Below, in pieces: positions 61,574-64,000 of a DNA stretch of 64,000 nt (position 1 is the first letter of the stretch; every line of letters begins with the position of its first letter). Made by a program: the position numbers and the translations under genes. Origin of the DNA: Flavobacterium sp. M31R6 (lineage in GTDB: Bacteria; Bacteroidota; Bacteroidia; Flavobacteriales; Flavobacteriaceae); the NCBI RefSeq assembly GCF_013284035.1, contig NZ_CP054141.1:2542001-2606000 (forward strand), read 5' to 3'. The notes under the pieces are model-generated. The model saw only the letters and a list, made by a program, of their open reading frames with translations. It was not told the DNA's origin and ran no database searches.

Positions 61574-64000
61574 ATCAAAAAGATTAAAAAAATAGTATTC
61601 CGCAGTCTACTTGGACTAATTTTACTTTTGTTAGTACTTTTTATAGCCCTTAGTTTACCTTTTGTTCAAACTAAGCTGGCTCAGTATTTCATGAAAAGCA
61701 TCAATGATGATTATGGGCTTCACATGGATATTGATGAAGTACAGCTTACCCTTTTTGGTGGTGTAAAACTTAAAAAAGTTTTGATTATAGATCATCATAA
61801 AGACACCTTGATTTATGTTAAAAGATTGAATACATCATTTTTAGGCGCCAAAAAGATTTTAGATGGGGATGTGATTTTTGGAGATTTGGCAATGAATGGT
61901 GTTCTTTTTAATTTAAAAACTTATAAAAAAGAAAATAAAACCAATCTGGATTATTTTTTAGACGCCTTTGGTCCTCCAAGCAAAACACCTTCTAAAAAGC
62001 ATTTTTTATTAACTGCTTCAAGTATTGATTTGTCGAATGGTCGATTTATTTTGTCGAATGAAAATCATGAAACTGTAAAACCTGTCGATTTTACAAGATT
62101 GAATATATTGGTTACCAATTTTAAAGTATACGGTCCCGAAATATATGCCAATATCCAAAAAATGTCTTTTTTGGATCATAGAGGTTTGTATGTGAAGAGC
62201 TTAAAAGGAAATTATAGTTTTACGCAACAGCATATGATATTGGATAAAATGGAAATTGAAACCAAAGAATCCAGTATTAAGGGTTATGCCGCTTTGAACT
62301 ATGAGATTGAAGATTTTTCTGATTTTCAAAATAAAGTCGAATTTGATGTTCAGTTAAAATCTGCAAAATTAGCCTCCAATGATATTCGTTGTTTTTACAA
62401 TGAATTGGGTAAATATCAATATTTTAAGCTTAGATCACATATTACGGGACCCTTAAACAACTTGAAGTTTCTCGATTTATATCTAAGAGATAATAGAGGT
62501 ACTAAAATCGTTGGTTTTATAAATTTTAAAAACCTTTTAGGAACAAAAGATCAAAAATTCTATATGAATGGAAAGTTTGATCAATTGGATGCTAATTATG
62601 ATGATTTGGTGAGTATATTGCCGAATGTTTTAGGTAAAAAGCTCCCTATTATCTTAAAGAAATTTGGGGATATTTCATTAATTGGAAACACCCAGGTTAC
62701 AACCACCTCAATCCATGCCAATCTGATGGCAAACACTGCTTTGGGTGCTGTAAAATCAAAATTCATTATCAATAATATGGATCAAAGTGACAAGGCAGCT
62801 TATGTTGGTTATGTTGTTTTGGATGATTTTAATATTGGAAATTTATTGGATAATAAGGATTTGTCTAAAATAAGTTTAAATATTGATGTCGATGGACATA
62901 GTTTTTCAGAAAAGTATTTGAATACCTCATTAAAAGGAATAGTTTCAAGTATTGTTTATAATGGCTATAATTATAAGAATGTTGCCGTAAATGGTAATTT
63001 CAAATTACCTATATATAAAGGATCAATTATTGTAGATGATCCTTATTTGAAAATGAATTTTGATGGATTGGTAGATTTAAGTAAAAAAGAAAGCCAATAT
63101 GATTTTCAGATTAAAATAGATAAAGCGGAATTGAATAAATTGAATTTTGTAAAAGATAGTGTTTCTAAATTTAACGGGAATATTATTGTTGATGTACAGG
63201 GGAATTCTATTGATGATATGCACGGTAATATCTACGTGAATACCGCCAACTATACTAATCCTAAGGATACTTATCAGTTCAATGATTTTAATTTGAATTC
63301 CAGTTTTGATGATAAAAGAATTAGAACTATAAAAATAACAGCTCCAGATATAACTAATGGAACGGTTGTGGGAAAATATAAATTCTCGGAATTAAAAGGT
63401 TTGGTTACAAATTCCCTGGGAAGTCTTTATACAAATTACAAACCTATTCCAGTTAAAAAAGGGCAGTTTTTGAAATTTAATTTTGAAGTTTATAATAAGA
63501 TAGTTGAAGTGTTTTTGCCTGATATAAAGCTAAGTGAAAATACTGTCGTAAAAGGAAATATTAATTCGGATATTAATGAATTCAAATTCAATTTTAATTC
63601 TCCAAGTATAAAACAGGCTGATAATTCTTTTGATAATATTAGGATTTCTATTGATAATAAAAACCCATTGTATAATGCCTACATTGAGTTGGACAGTATT
63701 AAAACTAAGAGATATAAAATCCGTGATTTTAGTTTAATAAATGTCACTTCAAAAGATACTTTGTTTTTTAGGACTGAGTTTAAAGGAGGTTCAAAAGGGG
63801 AGGATTATTTTAATTTGGATTTATATCATACAATTAATAAGGAAAATAAAAATGTAATCGGATTCAGCAAATCAGAAATCAAATTAAAAAATAGTTTGTG
63901 GTTTTTAAATGAGGCGAATCTATCCAATAATCGTTTAGTTTTTGATAAAAAGTTAACGGAGTTTAAACTGGATGATTTTATACTTTCCAATAAGGAGCAA
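61574..64000 (+). CDS. TamB-like protein, N-terminal part, no ordinary start codon
   Basis: The frame is open from 61472 to the window edge, more than 840 codons, and continues beyond. It begins (about 61580-61680) with a basic stretch and a membrane anchor, 'SLLGLILLLLVLFIALSLPF', then 'TKLAQYFMKSINDDYGLHMD', 'VQLTLFGGVKLKKVLIIDHH' and long repetitive beta strands. This is the AsmA/TamB layout: anchored in the inner membrane, spanning the periplasm, moving lipid or outer-membrane proteins. No in-frame ATG, GTG or TTG precedes the anchor; the first ATG (61691) comes after it. ATC 61574, ATT 61583 or ATT 61493 are candidates. A base error is the alternative. Confidence 0.78.
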   Translation, partial: MKKIKKIVFRSLLGLILLLLVLFIALSLPFVQTKLAQYFMKSINDDYGLHMDIDEVQLTLFGGVKLKKVLIIDHHKDTLIYVKRLNTSFLGAKKILDGDVIFGDLAMNGVLFNLKTYKKENKTNLDYFLDAFGPPSKTPSKKHFLLTASSIDLSNGRFILSNENHETVKPVDFTRLNILVTNFKVYGPEIYANIQKMSFLDHRGLYVKSLKGNYSFTQQHMILDKMEIETKESSIKGYAALNYEIEDFSDFQNKVEFDVQLKSAKLASNDIRCFYNELGKYQYFKLRSHITGPLNNLKFLDLYLRDNRGTKIVGFINFKNLLGTKDQKFYMNGKFDQLDANYDDLVSILPNVLGKKLPIILKKFGDISLIGNTQVTTTSIHANLMANTALGAVKSKFIINNMDQSDKAAYVGYVVLDDFNIGNLLDNKDLSKISLNIDVDGHSFSEKYLNTSLKGIVSSIVYNGYNYKNVAVNGNFKLPIYKGSIIVDDPYLKMNFDGLVDLSKKESQYDFQIKIDKAELNKLNFVKDSVSKFNGNIIVDVQGNSIDDMHGNIYVNTANYTNPKDTYQFNDFNLNSSFDDKRIRTIKITAPDITNGTVVGKYKFSELKGLVTNSLGSLYTNYKPIPVKKGQFLKFNFEVYNKIVEVFLPDIKLSENTVVKGNINSDINEFKFNFNSPSIKQADNSFDNIRISIDNKNPLYNAYIELDSIKTKRYKIRDFSLINVTSKDTLFFRTEFKGGSKGEDYFNLDLYHTINKENKNVIGFSKSEIKLKNSLWFLNEANLSNNRLVFDKKLTEFKLDDFILSNKEQ

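Overview
The window looks like a chromosomal segment of a Flavobacterium-type member of the Bacteroidota. The sequence is AT-rich and ribosome binding sites are weak. Several promoters fit the phylum's TTTG / TAnnTTTG pattern. The gene content is typical of the group: TsaD divergent from a TamB-like gene, GyrA followed by a secreted TPR protein, a fused aspartokinase-homoserine dehydrogenase, many 'LxxC' lipoproteins and M43 metalloproteases. The genus is inferred from protein character and gene order, not from a marker gene.

Layout. 1-5.4 kb: the start of a tail-specific protease, gcvT, a duplicated-domain lipoprotein, and DinB-like, HD-domain and YitT-type genes. 5.6-8.7 kb: two paralogous small proteins, the second overlapping a TPR/transmembrane/adenylate cyclase gene. 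8.7-14.3 kb: an NmrA-like protein, then an isolated four-gene contractile-tail set (sheath, tube, VgrG-like spike, PAAR tip) with no baseplate, ATPase or tape-measure gene beside it. 14.4-27.4 kb: mixed housekeeping and small secreted proteins, including a U32 (RlhA-like) protein, NAD(P)H-hydrate dehydratase, a HipA-like kinase with a DUF3037 partner, and a run of YciI, Pmp3, VOC and SRPBCC genes. 27.7-32.9 kb: the thrA-thrB-thrC operon, preceded by a previously unlisted threonine-rich leader peptide that looks like an attenuator. 33.3-43.2 kb: an FN3 lipoprotein, hutH, a phosphate transporter with its PhoU-like partner, a structured intergenic element, DUF421, a retropepsin-RimK fusion and ClpC. 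43.4-51.3 kb: gyrA, two paralogous secreted TPR proteins, an NlpC/P60 hydrolase and a thiolase. 51.8-52.2 kb: a three-tRNA operon (Ser-GCT, Pro-TGG, Arg-TCT) with a clear promoter and terminator. 52.2-64 kb: a VanX-like dipeptidase, a tiny pilin-like ORF, an AI-2E/methyltransferase operon, tandem M43 lipoproteases, a tsaD-rsmE-DUF4159 operon, and the start of a TamB-like gene that has no ordinary start codon.

Most promising for something new: the minimal contractile-injection locus; the pair of AidA/PixA-like proteins coupled to an adenylate cyclase; the Thr leader; the structured element near 38.3 kb; and the overlapping HipA-like/DUF3037 pair. All functional calls come from reading the sequence. 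No database search was run.
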